Assembly: GCF_036967215.1 (NCBI RefSeq)
Contig: NZ_CP146016.1
Location: 1,799,337-1,863,336 of the forward strand
Source of the DNA: Sulfolobus tengchongensis
GTDB taxonomy: Archaea > Thermoproteota > Thermoprotei_A > Sulfolobales > Sulfolobaceae
Length of the DNA stretch: 64,000 bases
Reading direction: 5' to 3'
In this document: positions 17,871 through 28,630 of the stretch, one piece after another
Position numbering within the stretch: the stretch's first letter is position 1
Layout of the letters: each line of letters begins with the position of its first letter
The notes under the pieces: model-generated
What the model was told of the DNA's origin: nothing
The model's input: only the letters and a program-made list of their open reading frames with translations
The model's database searches: none
Made by a program: the position numbers and the translations under genes

Positions 17871-19246
17871 CTACGTCCACTCCATTTCTTCTGTCTCCAC
17901 AGCGTCATTACCGCAAATATATCCGCCATGAACATCAGCGGAAACGCTAATAAACCTAAAGCAAATCCTCTTACTTTTCTGGTATATACCAAGATGGTTA
18001 ATATCATTATAGCACTGGCTATTGTTGAAACCTCGCCCACTAGTGTGTGAAAGACGTAAAAGTAATGGAATACTATAATATCGACACTCAATTTATTACT
18101 TTTAAATAACATGATTCCGATAGGATCTATACTATGAAGAATGTAATGATGGAAGTGATGCGCCATACTATTGACTGGTGAAGATTGAATGTCAAACGTA
18201 CTATCGATTTTAGATATTATCATATATTGAAAGAATCTTATTGGATTCGTAGTTATGGCTTTAACGAAAAATCTCCAGTGCATCATTATGTGCCTCATTG
18301 TTATTTCAGTATATAGACCATAGTTAGCTAGTGTAATTAATGGTAAAGTATACCAATACAAGACCGTAAACATATAGAAGACACCTTTTCTGAATAAGGT
18401 ACCATCGCTTATTTCCTTTATTAAGAAGAAGTTATTGGATCTATACCATCTCACCATTTGCTTTAATAAGCCCGAAATACTATCTGGAGCTTTAGTTTTA
18501 ACTACCACATCTTTAGTTACTGTTGCCTTGTAACCCCTTGAGTAGATGTAATTAGTTATTTGCCTATCATCTCCTAAGATAGTGGAAAATCTCCAAAGCT
18601 TGACACTATTAAATTCCTCAGACTCAATTAAAGGTCTAATGACATCAGTTTTAACCAATATGCACTGTCCATTTAAGGATACTATACTTTTGAATTTACC
18701 TAATGCTCTATAGCTTATTTCCCTCAGTCTCTGCATCATTTCTGAAACGTGATAAGCTATTTTACTCTTACCCGGTAATACAGATATTTCAGGGCTTACC
18801 GCAACCACATCGTCAGATAGTTTAGAAGCCAATTTTTCAACAGAATTCTCAGGAAGTATTGTATCACTATCAAGCAACAAAACATAAGGTGTCTTAACGT
18901 ATTTGAACCCTTCTCTTATTGCATTTCTTTTTCCACCATTCTTAGGTAATTTAATGAATAACCCTCCAGCTGATTCAACTATTTTCCTATAAGGATCATC
19001 ACAACCATCACCAACTACAACAAATTTCAAATCTTCTCTCTTTACGGAATTTATGACTTCTTTAAAGACGCTCACGTCTTCATTATAAACCGGGATTAAA
19101 ACGGTAATGTCACTTCTTTTTATATCAGATTGAGAACTCTTAGGTTTATACGTAAAGGCTAAAGGTAATGTGAACAAGATATACATAATAGTTGAAATCG
19201 ATATAATAGTTGAAAGCAATAAATAAAGAGCGATATCAAGCATCAT
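17867..19246 (-). CDS. Processive GT2 glycosyltransferase, membrane-bound (hyaluronan/cellulose synthase-like)
   Basis: A 459-residue protein: N-terminal membrane helix (about residues 5-33), GT-A catalytic domain with VLIPVYNED (about 49-57), LLLDSDTILP (DxD, donor and metal site), LGDDRQIT (acceptor site and base) and QMVRWYRSN (the QxxRW motif of processive enzymes), then four or so C-terminal membrane helices. Such enzymes add sugar from a nucleotide donor to a chain and thread it through their own membrane channel, so an extracellular polysaccharide is the likely product. The first two codons are both ATG. It is monocistronic, with 248 bp to the next gene. Confidence 0.85.
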   Translation of the reverse strand: MMLDIALYLLLSTIISISTIMYILFTLPLAFTYKPKSSQSDIKRSDITVLIPVYNEDVSVFKEVINSVKREDLKFVVVGDGCDDPYRKIVESAGGLFIKLPKNGGKRNAIREGFKYVKTPYVLLLDSDTILPENSVEKLASKLSDDVVAVSPEISVLPGKSKIAYHVSEMMQRLREISYRALGKFKSIVSLNGQCILVKTDVIRPLIESEEFNSVKLWRFSTILGDDRQITNYIYSRGYKATVTKDVVVKTKAPDSISGLLKQMVRWYRSNNFFLIKEISDGTLFRKGVFYMFTVLYWYTLPLITLANYGLYTEITMRHIMMHWRFFVKAITTNPIRFFQYMIISKIDSTFDIQSSPVNSMAHHFHHYILHSIDPIGIMLFKSNKLSVDIIVFHYFYVFHTLVGEVSTIASAIMILTILVYTRKVRGFALGLLAFPLMFMADIFAVMTLWRQKKWSGRS

Positions 19247-19400
19247 ATTAATTCGGTTATTAACTATTTAGGCCTCGATATAAAAGATTTCTTATTATGA
19301 CTACCATTTTTAGACTATGTAGAATTTTATAATAGCGTAGATTTTTCCAATTTTACCACTGAATTATTCTCGAGCTAAATTAGCTCAGTATGACAAATAT

Positions 19401-19423
19401 ATATCACATATAATTAGTGATAT
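19401..19423. repeat. Imperfectly centred inverted repeat upstream of the GT2 gene
   Basis: ATATCAC and GTGATAT are 7-bp perfect arms separated by 9 bp, about 155 bp upstream of the glycosyltransferase start and 70 bp past the end of the dehydrogenase gene. It could be a regulator site or a terminator stem. In DNA this A+T rich it may also be chance. Confidence 0.3.
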
Positions 19424-19494
19424 GGATTACGTGGAATAGTATAATATACTCGCTAGATTAGTACAATAAAAAATTTGAGATTTAATTTGAATTA

Positions 19495-20910
<1,416 letters not shown>

Positions 20911-21795
20911 CTATAAAATCTCTTCCAATTTCTTCTTTATATCCTCTTTATTTTCTTTCGCTTTATCTATTAACTTTCTTATTAGAGTAGAGAGATAACT
21001 ATCATTAAACAGAAGAGTTAGGGAATCTTGTATTACGTTCTCATCAATATATATCATTTTCACTGTCATACCCCCATCAACAGTGAAATTAACACCGCTT
21101 ATCCACGAGGCATCTTCAGAGACTAAGAAGGATACTAAAGACGCTATATCTTCTGGTTTACCTACTCTTTTAGTTAAATGTTGACCATGATCTAAACCAG
21201 ATAGATAGGACTCTTTAGGAGGAACTTGCCATTTACTAGTATCAATCCATCCTGGGCTTATTGATATTACCCTAATATTATATTTACTTAAACTAACTGC
21301 TAGTGAGTGAGTGAGAGCGATTACACCTCCCTTAGATGCAGAATATGGCTCAGTATTGGGTTCAGACTGGAATGCCCTAGTAGAAGCTATATTAATTATA
21401 ACACCCCCACTATTTTTCATGTACTTAACAACATATTTAGAGCAAAGCCAGACGCCAGTTAGATTAGTATCAATAATTCTCTTCCATTCTTCTAATGTTT
21501 GCTCTTCGATACTTTTACCACTAAATCCTATTCCAGCGTTATTTATAAGAACGTCAATTCTGCCATATTTCTCATAAACTCTCTCAACTAGATTAGATAC
21601 GTCATTTTCTGAAGATACGTCAGTCCTTATAAAAATACTATCTATACCCTCATTTCTGAACTGATTTTCCCTATACTTACCCGCATTCTCATCTATATCT
21701 GCAATGGCTATAGAATAACCTTGCTTTCCTAATTTATAACCTATAGCAGCTCCTATCCCTTTAGCCCCACCAGTAATAATACTTACCTTCTTCAT
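20911..21795 (-). CDS. Short-chain dehydrogenase/reductase with C-terminal extension
   Basis: A classical SDR: TGGAKGIGAAIGYKL (residues 8-22, nucleotide site), NNAGIGFSG, catalytic Ser in NIASTRA, and YSASK (Tyr and Lys), then SPGWIDT. The D37-like acid after the second strand (ADIDENAG) favours NAD+. Residues 250-294 are an additional charged helical tail (KAKENKEDIKKKLEEIL) not needed for the fold. Its ATG follows directly on the stop codon of the alpha-mannosidase gene, so the two are translationally coupled. It likely oxidises a sugar or sugar derivative released by that pathway; the true substrate is not evident. Confidence 0.85.
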   Translation of the reverse strand: MKKVSIITGGAKGIGAAIGYKLGKQGYSIAIADIDENAGKYRENQFRNEGIDSIFIRTDVSSENDVSNLVERVYEKYGRIDVLINNAGIGFSGKSIEEQTLEEWKRIIDTNLTGVWLCSKYVVKYMKNSGGVIINIASTRAFQSEPNTEPYSASKGGVIALTHSLAVSLSKYNIRVISISPGWIDTSKWQVPPKESYLSGLDHGQHLTKRVGKPEDIASLVSFLVSEDASWISGVNFTVDGGMTVKMIYIDENVIQDSLTLLFNDSYLSTLIRKLIDKAKENKEDIKKKLEEIL

Positions 21796-24699
21796 CTAAA
21801 CTCTCACACTTAATGTAATGATATCCCTATTCTTATACCTTAATTTTATCTTATTCCCCTCAACTTCAATCTCCTTGGGAATTTCATTTAATTCTAATAA
21901 ATCTAAACTTTTTGCTTGTTTAACCTCAAATGGTAACTCTATAACAGCCTCTCCTCTAACGTTCTCGTAATCGTAAAACCGTAATATTACAGTGTTATTA
22001 TCATCTTCACTTAATTTGACTGTTTCCAATATCAAGTTAGTAACCTTTATGAAGCTCTTACTTTTCAATTCACTGGAACCCTTAACTATCCTTAATGGAA
22101 CATTCAACTCGTAAGCTCTCTTAATCACTTCACTCTTCCTCCAATCGCCCACATGAGGGAAAAGGGAATAGGTAAAGGTTATTTCCTCTAAATCAGTTGT
22201 AGGGTCTGGATATATGGGAGTTTTAGTCAAACTTAAACCAATTGAACTTCCACGTAATGTAGCACCATATTTTCCGTTATTAAGTATCGCAACTCCATAT
22301 TCACTTTCGGATAAGTCTACGAATTTTTGAATCGGAACCTCAAATCTAGCCTTATCCCAACTGGTGTTATTCCAGGTAAATCGTTCCACAATTCCAAAAG
22401 GCACATCAGATACTGCCCTCTCAACGTTCAAGTCTAAATTAAACCAAGCTTTAATTAGCAATTCTCTATCCCTCATTTTTAACGTAGTTATGAAATCTAT
22501 TCTCCTTGAATCAGCGTAAACTCTCATTACTTGAATAATCTCTGATCTTCTGAATTTATAGTAAAATCTAATAGCTACCGTATTCTGATTATTGTCTATA
22601 ATTTCAGATGAGGAAGAGGAAAGTTCGAAACTAGTTTCGTCTATACCCTTTTCTATATCCCAAGCATCAGCCCAACCGGGAATATTCTCATAGGCAACTA
22701 TTAAGTTACCTTTACCCCTTAAGACTTCCCTGTTTGCCTCCTTATCGAATAATGAAACTATATTCCCACTCTTGTTTACTCTTATCTTGAAGTACTTATT
22801 CTCAATAAGATACTCATCACCATTCTCTGTGACCATCACTTTATCACTAACTTCTATGGGCTCCAATAGTGAAAAACCTACTGAAGGGACCTTAACCTTA
22901 ACGAATTTACCGTTAACATTTACATATTCTTCTCTGTCCCAAGATAACGAGTTAAACACGAACGTTTTTTCGCCATTACTGCCCAATATCTTCTGCATCG
23001 CATTATAGGCTATATCATTTGCCTTAGCTATAACTTCTTCTAACTCTTCATATGCCACCTTATACACATCTTTTATTGCGGAACCAGGTAAAACGTCGTG
23101 AAACTGATTCTTTAGTACGACTTTCCATAAACTCTTAAATAATTCTCTATCATAAGAATTAGCTAATGTAGACCATAGTTCAGCCTCTCTCAATGATAAC
23201 TCAGCCATTCTATTAAGTAATTTCATCTTAGAATGTGATGTCAAAACTCCCCTATGCGTTTCTAAATACAATTCACCCCTCCACTCTTCTATAGGAGTTA
23301 TCTTTCGCAATACGTCACTTACTCCAGTTAATTTAACTCTTGGTAAGATGGGAAGCATGTTAACCGCTTCAGCTCTGATTAGCATTTCCTCATTTGGCCC
23401 TCCTCCACCGTCACCATAACCAAAAGAATATAATATTGGTTGGTCTTTCTGTACCCAATTGTTATATTGTTCTAAAACACTGGACGCTGAGAAATCCGAA
23501 TTATATCCCCCCTTACCATTTCCAAAAGCTACTGCAGGCAAATAGTCACTGTTTGGAGCTATCCATTTAAATACGTTATAAGGAAACTTATTAGTATCGT
23601 TCCAAAAGACCTTGTGAGTAGCAAATGCCTTAACTCCGCCTAATTTAGCTATCTGAGGTAAAGAAGCTGTAAATCCGAAAGTATCTGGTAACCATAAAAT
23701 CTCTGCCATTTTTCCAAAATTTTCCAAGTAAAATCTCTGAGAGTATAAAAACTGTCTGGCTAATGATTCTCCGGACACCATGTTGGTATCAGATTCTACA
23801 AATAACGCACCTAATTCCCATTTCCCTTCTCTAACCTTTTCTTTAATTCTCTCAAATAATTCCGGTGAATCACTTTTAATCCATTCGTAATATATGGATG
23901 CACTTTGAATGAAATGAAAATCGTATTTATCGAGAAGGGTTAACACAGTAGCGAAGGTCCTTAAAACTTTCCTTCTAGTCTCATCAAATGGCCATAACCA
24001 CGCAGTGTCTATATGAGCGTGTCCCGTACCTATCAGCTCACCTCTCTTACCATATTTTTCAACGAGTCTCGTTAACTCCTCTTTTAATACATTTAATGCT
24101 TTCTCGTATTTGCCTCTATTTTGATCCTCAGCGAATATATTTACAGAAGAATCGTCTATTTCTTGAACCATTCTACTTACGTCTATGGTACTTCTCACTA
24201 GCTTAGATAAGATGAAGAGCTGATCTTTAGAAATAGTTTCAAAATAAGCTTCACGTAATGCCTTGGCTAAAGCGTTAATCAAATCGTTTTTGACATCTTC
24301 ATCCTTTATATTCCTTATTAGATCTATAATTTGAGAACCATAAATGTATAATTTGAAAGCGTTGAAGTCTATTTCAGTATAAAATGGAACTCCTGGTACT
24401 GCATCAACTCTGTCCCCAAAATCCATGTAATTAGAGAGCTCAACGCTAATATTGTGTCGACCGAAGGGTATGGGTATTAAAGTGTGAAATCGATCTAACT
24501 CAAAATACGGTTTCCCATCAACTCTAATTAGCCCACTTCCCTTATGGTCCACAATTAACAAGTAAGAGTTTCCATTACCCTCAATTTCAAGAAAGGCCCT
24601 ATTTTGATTATCGAAATTCCATCTTAACTGTTTTAGATTTCTGAAAGAATTACCTAAGACGAATATTATTCTGGCTTCAAGCTCATTGATACCTCTCAT
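21796..24699 (-). CDS. Alpha-mannosidase, glycoside hydrolase family 38
   Basis: I set the start at the ATG at 24699 (MRGINELEAR, 967 residues), because a TATA box is centred 26 nt upstream; the frame extending to 24777 would overlap the divergent gene. GH38 residues are present: zinc ligands in TGHAHIDTAWLWP (H227, D231 in this numbering), the nucleophile Asp in LPDTFGFTASLPQ (D339), and a second zinc-ligand region QFHDVLPGSAIKDVY, followed by the beta-sandwich C-terminal half. It removes alpha-linked mannose from oligosaccharides or glycoproteins. No signal peptide is seen, so it is cytoplasmic. It is followed without a gap by an SDR gene. Confidence 0.92.
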   Translation of the reverse strand: MRGINELEARIIFVLGNSFRNLKQLRWNFDNQNRAFLEIEGNGNSYLLIVDHKGSGLIRVDGKPYFELDRFHTLIPIPFGRHNISVELSNYMDFGDRVDAVPGVPFYTEIDFNAFKLYIYGSQIIDLIRNIKDEDVKNDLINALAKALREAYFETISKDQLFILSKLVRSTIDVSRMVQEIDDSSVNIFAEDQNRGKYEKALNVLKEELTRLVEKYGKRGELIGTGHAHIDTAWLWPFDETRRKVLRTFATVLTLLDKYDFHFIQSASIYYEWIKSDSPELFERIKEKVREGKWELGALFVESDTNMVSGESLARQFLYSQRFYLENFGKMAEILWLPDTFGFTASLPQIAKLGGVKAFATHKVFWNDTNKFPYNVFKWIAPNSDYLPAVAFGNGKGGYNSDFSASSVLEQYNNWVQKDQPILYSFGYGDGGGGPNEEMLIRAEAVNMLPILPRVKLTGVSDVLRKITPIEEWRGELYLETHRGVLTSHSKMKLLNRMAELSLREAELWSTLANSYDRELFKSLWKVVLKNQFHDVLPGSAIKDVYKVAYEELEEVIAKANDIAYNAMQKILGSNGEKTFVFNSLSWDREEYVNVNGKFVKVKVPSVGFSLLEPIEVSDKVMVTENGDEYLIENKYFKIRVNKSGNIVSLFDKEANREVLRGKGNLIVAYENIPGWADAWDIEKGIDETSFELSSSSSEIIDNNQNTVAIRFYYKFRRSEIIQVMRVYADSRRIDFITTLKMRDRELLIKAWFNLDLNVERAVSDVPFGIVERFTWNNTSWDKARFEVPIQKFVDLSESEYGVAILNNGKYGATLRGSSIGLSLTKTPIYPDPTTDLEEITFTYSLFPHVGDWRKSEVIKRAYELNVPLRIVKGSSELKSKSFIKVTNLILETVKLSEDDNNTVILRFYDYENVRGEAVIELPFEVKQAKSLDLLELNEIPKEIEVEGNKIKLRYKNRDIITLSVRV

Positions 24700-24720
24700 T
24701 ATGTGTGTATTGTTACTACA

Positions 24721-24730
24721 AATATATAAG
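24721..24730. promoter_or_regulatory. Possible bidirectional TATA element between the two mannosidase genes
   Basis: AATATATAAG is read as CTTATATATT on the other strand. It is centred 26 nt before the alpha-mannosidase ATG at 24699 and about 35 nt before the divergent ATG at 24761. The core TATATA is self-complementary, so one element may direct both transcripts. Downstream on the plus strand ATTATGAAAAAGT occurs twice, the first copy giving only ATG-AAA-AAG-TAA. Confidence 0.45.
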
Positions 24731-24760
24731 TAATTATGAAAAAGTAAGTAAGAAGAAATT

Positions 24761-26563
24761 ATGAAAAAGTTTATCATAGGCGTAAACTACTGGCCTAGAA
24801 TTTCAAATATAAAGATGTGGAGTAGATTTAATCTCAACGAAATCGCTGAAGATTTTAAGGTAATGAGCGAGATAGGCATAAATACTATAAGAGCGTTCTT
24901 ACTTGATCAAGATTGCTCTGATTTCCAAGGAAATTTAAGCCAAGATTGTAAAGGTAAAATTACTGAGTTTTTAGATGAGGCTGAAAGGCATTCGATAAAG
25001 GTTTTGCTAACACTAATTGTAGGGCATATGAGTGGGAAGAATTGGAAGATTCCTTGGGATGAGGAAAATGTGATTTATAATAAAATTGAGCTAACAAAGA
25101 GATTTGTAGGAGACGTTGTAAATAGCTTTAAACATCATAAGGCTATACTGGGATGGATACTTACTAATGAAATATCACTAGTTAGAGTACCTCAAAATGA
25201 CGAGGACTTTTATAAGTGGCTTAGGGAACTATATAATTACATTAAAAGAATTGACAATCAACATTTGGTCTCAGTTGGAGATAATGTATCGCCATTCTCT
25301 CATACGTTCCTTAGACCAGAAAACGTTAAAGGAATTGTTGATTATGCATCTCCGCACATATATCTGTATGACCAAGATCCGGTTAGACACTCTTTTCAAT
25401 ACTTAATGGTACTGGAGTACGATAGGAGTGCTGGACTCCCCACAATTTTAGAGGAATTCGGATTTCCTACAGCAGTGTACTCTGAGGAATCTCATGCTAA
25501 ATTTATAGGGTTAATATTGAGAGGTGCACTAGTTTACGGTAGCGAAGGTGCATTAGTTTGGTGCTATTCAGACTTCCCCAAAGAGGAAGATGAGCCATAT
25601 CTATGGGAGCCTCATGAATTGACTTTTGGCATTGTAAGACAAGATGGTAGCAAGAAAATTGCTTCAGAAATAATTAATGATTTTAGTAAAAAAATAAGGG
25701 AAATCGATATTTCCTCTTATAAGGTTAGTAATAGAGACTCTGCAATATTAGTTCCAACGTGGTTCTACAGAGAGTTTCAATTCGTACCAGAGCAGAGTAG
25801 AAGGTGGGATTTCGCTAGAGTGTTAAATCAGGCATTTACGTTAGCCAGATTATCTAATATTCAAGTCACATTTGCCAGAGAAGAAGATAGTTTATCCAAT
25901 TATAAGCTGATATTAGTACCATCCACCACCAGATTACTTACTACTACTTGGAGAAAGTTATTAGATGTAATTGAAAATTATGGAGTTACATTGTACTTTT
26001 CAACATATACCCTAACGCATATGTCTGCAACTCATTTATGGGAGGAACTCTTTGGAGTTATACCGAATAATTACGCTGGGAGCAAGGGAGTTAAAGTACC
26101 AGATAGCATTACGTTTAATGGATCTCGAATTGAAATTGGACAGAACAACCTGTACACTTATTCATTTAGAGAGAAAGACGCTAAGGTTATAGGTGAAGAT
26201 AGTAGAGGTAATGGAGTTATTTTCTTAGCTAAAAGAGGTAAAGGTAACGTAATCCTATCAACGATACCCTTTGAATTAATTTCAGCAAGTTCTGATACTA
26301 TGAATACCTCTTATCTATCATTTTACCAGTATTTGACTAGTCTATCCAACGCTAATCAGAAATTTATCTCATCAGAATTTGGTGTTGAAGTGCAATATCT
26401 AGAAGGTGAAAAAGACTACTTAATCGGTATCATTAACCATACTTTACAAGATAAGGAAGTGAGATTAAACGCTAAAGTGAAGGATTACATAGATGAGTGC
26501 GGAGGAGAAGTAGGAATAAGAGTAAAATCTAAATCTGCTTGCTTACTAAGGGTAGCCAAATAG
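24761..26563 (+). CDS. Beta-mannosidase/mannanase-like glycoside hydrolase (GH5-like barrel with GH42-type domain)
   Basis: A 600-residue enzyme. The barrel starts GVNYWPRISNIKMW; the acid/base Glu is in ILGWILTNEISL (about residues 126-137) and the nucleophile Glu in PTILEEFGFP (about 226-235), the clan GH-A arrangement. After the barrel (residue ~315) comes a Rossmann-like domain (AILVPTWFYREF, NYKLILVPSTTRLL, LYFSTYTLTH) like the trimerisation domain of GH42 beta-galactosidases, then a small beta domain. It is annotated as a mannanase in related genomes, but the fold mix means substrate needs testing. It is divergent from alpha-mannosidase, and a mannan-related role is consistent. No secretion signal. 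Confidence 0.8.
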   Translation: MKKFIIGVNYWPRISNIKMWSRFNLNEIAEDFKVMSEIGINTIRAFLLDQDCSDFQGNLSQDCKGKITEFLDEAERHSIKVLLTLIVGHMSGKNWKIPWDEENVIYNKIELTKRFVGDVVNSFKHHKAILGWILTNEISLVRVPQNDEDFYKWLRELYNYIKRIDNQHLVSVGDNVSPFSHTFLRPENVKGIVDYASPHIYLYDQDPVRHSFQYLMVLEYDRSAGLPTILEEFGFPTAVYSEESHAKFIGLILRGALVYGSEGALVWCYSDFPKEEDEPYLWEPHELTFGIVRQDGSKKIASEIINDFSKKIREIDISSYKVSNRDSAILVPTWFYREFQFVPEQSRRWDFARVLNQAFTLARLSNIQVTFAREEDSLSNYKLILVPSTTRLLTTTWRKLLDVIENYGVTLYFSTYTLTHMSATHLWEELFGVIPNNYAGSKGVKVPDSITFNGSRIEIGQNNLYTYSFREKDAKVIGEDSRGNGVIFLAKRGKGNVILSTIPFELISASSDTMNTSYLSFYQYLTSLSNANQKFISSEFGVEVQYLEGEKDYLIGIINHTLQDKEVRLNAKVKDYIDECGGEVGIRVKSKSACLLRVAK

Positions 26564-26654
26564 TCTGTACTAAGGAGAATGTATGACTCTAACCCTAATC
26601 TTTTTCGTAATAAATAATTGTATCTTTATTAACTAGCAGTACAAAATTATTTTC

Positions 26655-27884
26655 ATGAGTTTAGGTATTGCCTTTATTGGTAGCGGGTTTTCAGCTAGGT
26701 TTCATTTAAGAGGACTTGTTGGAGTTAGAAACGCAGAAGTAAAAGCGGTATATTCCAGAAATTTAAGTTCGGCTAAGGAGTTTTCAGCGCTTGCTGAGCA
26801 ATTAGGATTGGGGAAACCTAAAGTCTATGATGATGTTACCAAGATGCTTTCTGACAAGGAAGTTAACGCAGTTTGGCTAACTGTTCCGAATGACGTTCAT
26901 TTAGAATATACGAGACTAGTTAGTGAAGAAGTATTACAAGGAAAAACGAACATAGTAGGGATAGCAATAGAGAAGCCATTAGCAAGAAACGTAAAGGAAG
27001 CTAAGGAAATGATAAGACTTGTTGAGAAGGCTGGTTTACTTCATGGATATATGGAAAATCAAATCTTTATGCCATCTGTAGTAAGGGCAAAAGAAACGAT
27101 CTGGAATTTTGGAGCTAAGAGTTCTGGAAGACCTTACTTAGCAAGAGCATCTGAGGAACATTCTGGTCCTCATAATAGTTGGTTCTGGAGACCAACTATA
27201 TCTGGAGGAGGAGCTTTATTGGATATGACTTGCCATAGTTTAGAAGCTACCAGATTTTTATTATCTGATCCTTCCAAGGATAAGTCTTCACTAAAACCTA
27301 AGTATGTTTATAGTGAAATTGCTACTTTAAAATGGAATAAAAGAGAATATGCGAGTTATTTAAAGGAGAGGTACAATGTGGATTTCCTAAAGGAACCTGC
27401 TGAAGATTACGCATTAACTATAGTGACCTATGAGGATGACTTAGGAAATTCTGTAATAGCTGAAACTAGAACGTCGTGGAATTTTGTGGGAGCTGGGCTT
27501 AGATTATCTGTAGAGGTATTGGGACCAGAGTATAGCATTAACATTAACACATTACAACCAGAATTGTTCACATTCTTTAGCAGAAACGTTAAGATACCTC
27601 CATCTGAGGCTTTTGTGGAAAAACAGAATGCAGATCAAGGACTAATGCCTATTATCCCAGACGAGGCTGTGACATATGGATATCAAGGAGAAGATAGACA
27701 TCTAGTGGAATCTTTCCTTTCGCGTAAAATGCCTAATGAAAACTGGTATGATGGATTGTTAATAGTCCAAATTATGATGCACGCTTATCTCTCCGCAGAG
27801 ATTGGAAAGAAGATAAGCTTCAATCCAGAGCAGGTGGAAGATTTCATTCCTAAAGTAGCTAAGGGTTTATACTCTGCTAGCTGA
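26655..27884 (+). CDS. Gfo/Idh/MocA family oxidoreductase (copy 1, long form)
   Basis: A 409-residue NAD(P)-dependent oxidoreductase. The Rossmann start is IAFIGSGFSARFHLRGL. The signature Lys is in IAIEKPLARN (about residues 108-117), the EKP motif. The C-terminal beta-sheet domain has SGGGALLDMTCHSLEA, carrying the Asp and His of the active site. It is longer than the other three copies in this window by a 40-50 residue insertion. Likely reaction: oxidation of a sugar, sugar acid or cyclitol hydroxyl. It lies 91 bp after the mannosidase gene on the same strand. Confidence 0.85.
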   Translation: MSLGIAFIGSGFSARFHLRGLVGVRNAEVKAVYSRNLSSAKEFSALAEQLGLGKPKVYDDVTKMLSDKEVNAVWLTVPNDVHLEYTRLVSEEVLQGKTNIVGIAIEKPLARNVKEAKEMIRLVEKAGLLHGYMENQIFMPSVVRAKETIWNFGAKSSGRPYLARASEEHSGPHNSWFWRPTISGGGALLDMTCHSLEATRFLLSDPSKDKSSLKPKYVYSEIATLKWNKREYASYLKERYNVDFLKEPAEDYALTIVTYEDDLGNSVIAETRTSWNFVGAGLRLSVEVLGPEYSININTLQPELFTFFSRNVKIPPSEAFVEKQNADQGLMPIIPDEAVTYGYQGEDRHLVESFLSRKMPNENWYDGLLIVQIMMHAYLSAEIGKKISFNPEQVEDFIPKVAKGLYSAS

Positions 27885-28010
27885 AAAATATTTTAGGATG
27901 GTAAAAAGTGATAAGTTTAGACATTATATACTATAATTATAGAATATAGTCTTTTTGCTTAGCATACCGAAAGTAAAATTTTTAAGCATAATTTTCTAAC
28001 ATATACTTAA

Positions 28011-28084
28011 GGGAAAGAGCCAGGGCAAGTGGGGTATTAAAGGGGTTTAATGGGGAGTTAATGGGGAATTGCCCTGGCTTTCCC
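28011..28084 (+). repeat. Strong hairpin with G-quadruplex-like loop, possible RNA or terminator
   Basis: The arms GGGAAAGAGCCAGGGCAA (28011-28028) and TTGCCCTGGCTTTCCC (28069-28084) pair over 16 bp with only a 2-nt bulge. The loop contains four GGGG runs at 28031, 28042, 28052 and 28063, separated by 7, 6 and 7 A/T-rich bases, a textbook intramolecular G-quadruplex pattern. An ATTTTTAAGC TATA-like element centred near 27984 would start transcription at about 28010, exactly at the hairpin base, and a T-rich tract follows the stem. It could be a small RNA, a transcription terminator for the gene ending at 27884, or a protein-binding DNA structure. Confidence 0.6.
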
Positions 28085-28630
28085 ATTACCTAAAAAATTA
28101 TTTTAATTAAATCGTGAAAAATCAATATAACTAGTTTACAAATCTTCCTTATTTCTTATAATATTAATAAGATAAAAAGAAGTACAAAGATAGGGACATC
28201 ACGAGGTAACTTGATTATTAGGATATACAAAACCGAAAAGCCTAAATCTGAAAAATGAGATTCAATGAAAAGCTGAAGGAGCGGCTAGGGAAAGATTATA
28301 ATTTACGTACTTTGTAGGGTTCTTGAAACTTACGTTACAATTCTCCTTATAGTAAAAATAACGTGCAAAATAAGAGAGTTTACAAGTGTTTCACAAAACA
28401 CAATTTACGCCAAAATATTAGCCTTTGCTGAATAATAAAACAATTTTAAGAGGAAAATTCGAAAGCAGTTCTCAACGGCTTCTAGATACTTACTATTTAC
28501 TAAGTATATTATTTTTAAAGATTTATAAGACAAATAAATTAAATATAGACTCTATCGGATATTCTAGACATAAAGTTTTAATTATAAGACAAATGAATAT
28601 AATGTAGGTATGAAATGTCAAATACCTTAA
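28085..28630. other. Intergenic region with weak coding relics
   Basis: About 545 bp of A+T-rich DNA. A short frame from 28256 (MRFNEKLKERLGKDYN) ends after 20 codons and may be a relic. I see no convincing gene or RNA here. Confidence 0.4.

Noticed and set aside
17728-17931. 67-codon frame inside the GC-richer intergenic segment
   Set aside because: It runs into the antisense of the glycosyltransferase gene and has no protein-like pattern; an RNA explanation fits better.
24700-24777. N-terminal extension of alpha-mannosidase that looks like a signal peptide
   Set aside because: It lies upstream of the predicted transcription start and overlaps the divergent gene; the enzyme proper starts at 24699.
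28256-28300. Possible C/D box RNA (AATGAGA ... CTGA)
   Set aside because: The C box has a mismatch, and no second box pair or target-like guide is present.
28425-28607. 60-codon frame downstream of the G-rich hairpin
   Set aside because: Composition matches non-coding A+T-rich DNA and no promoter or motif supports it.
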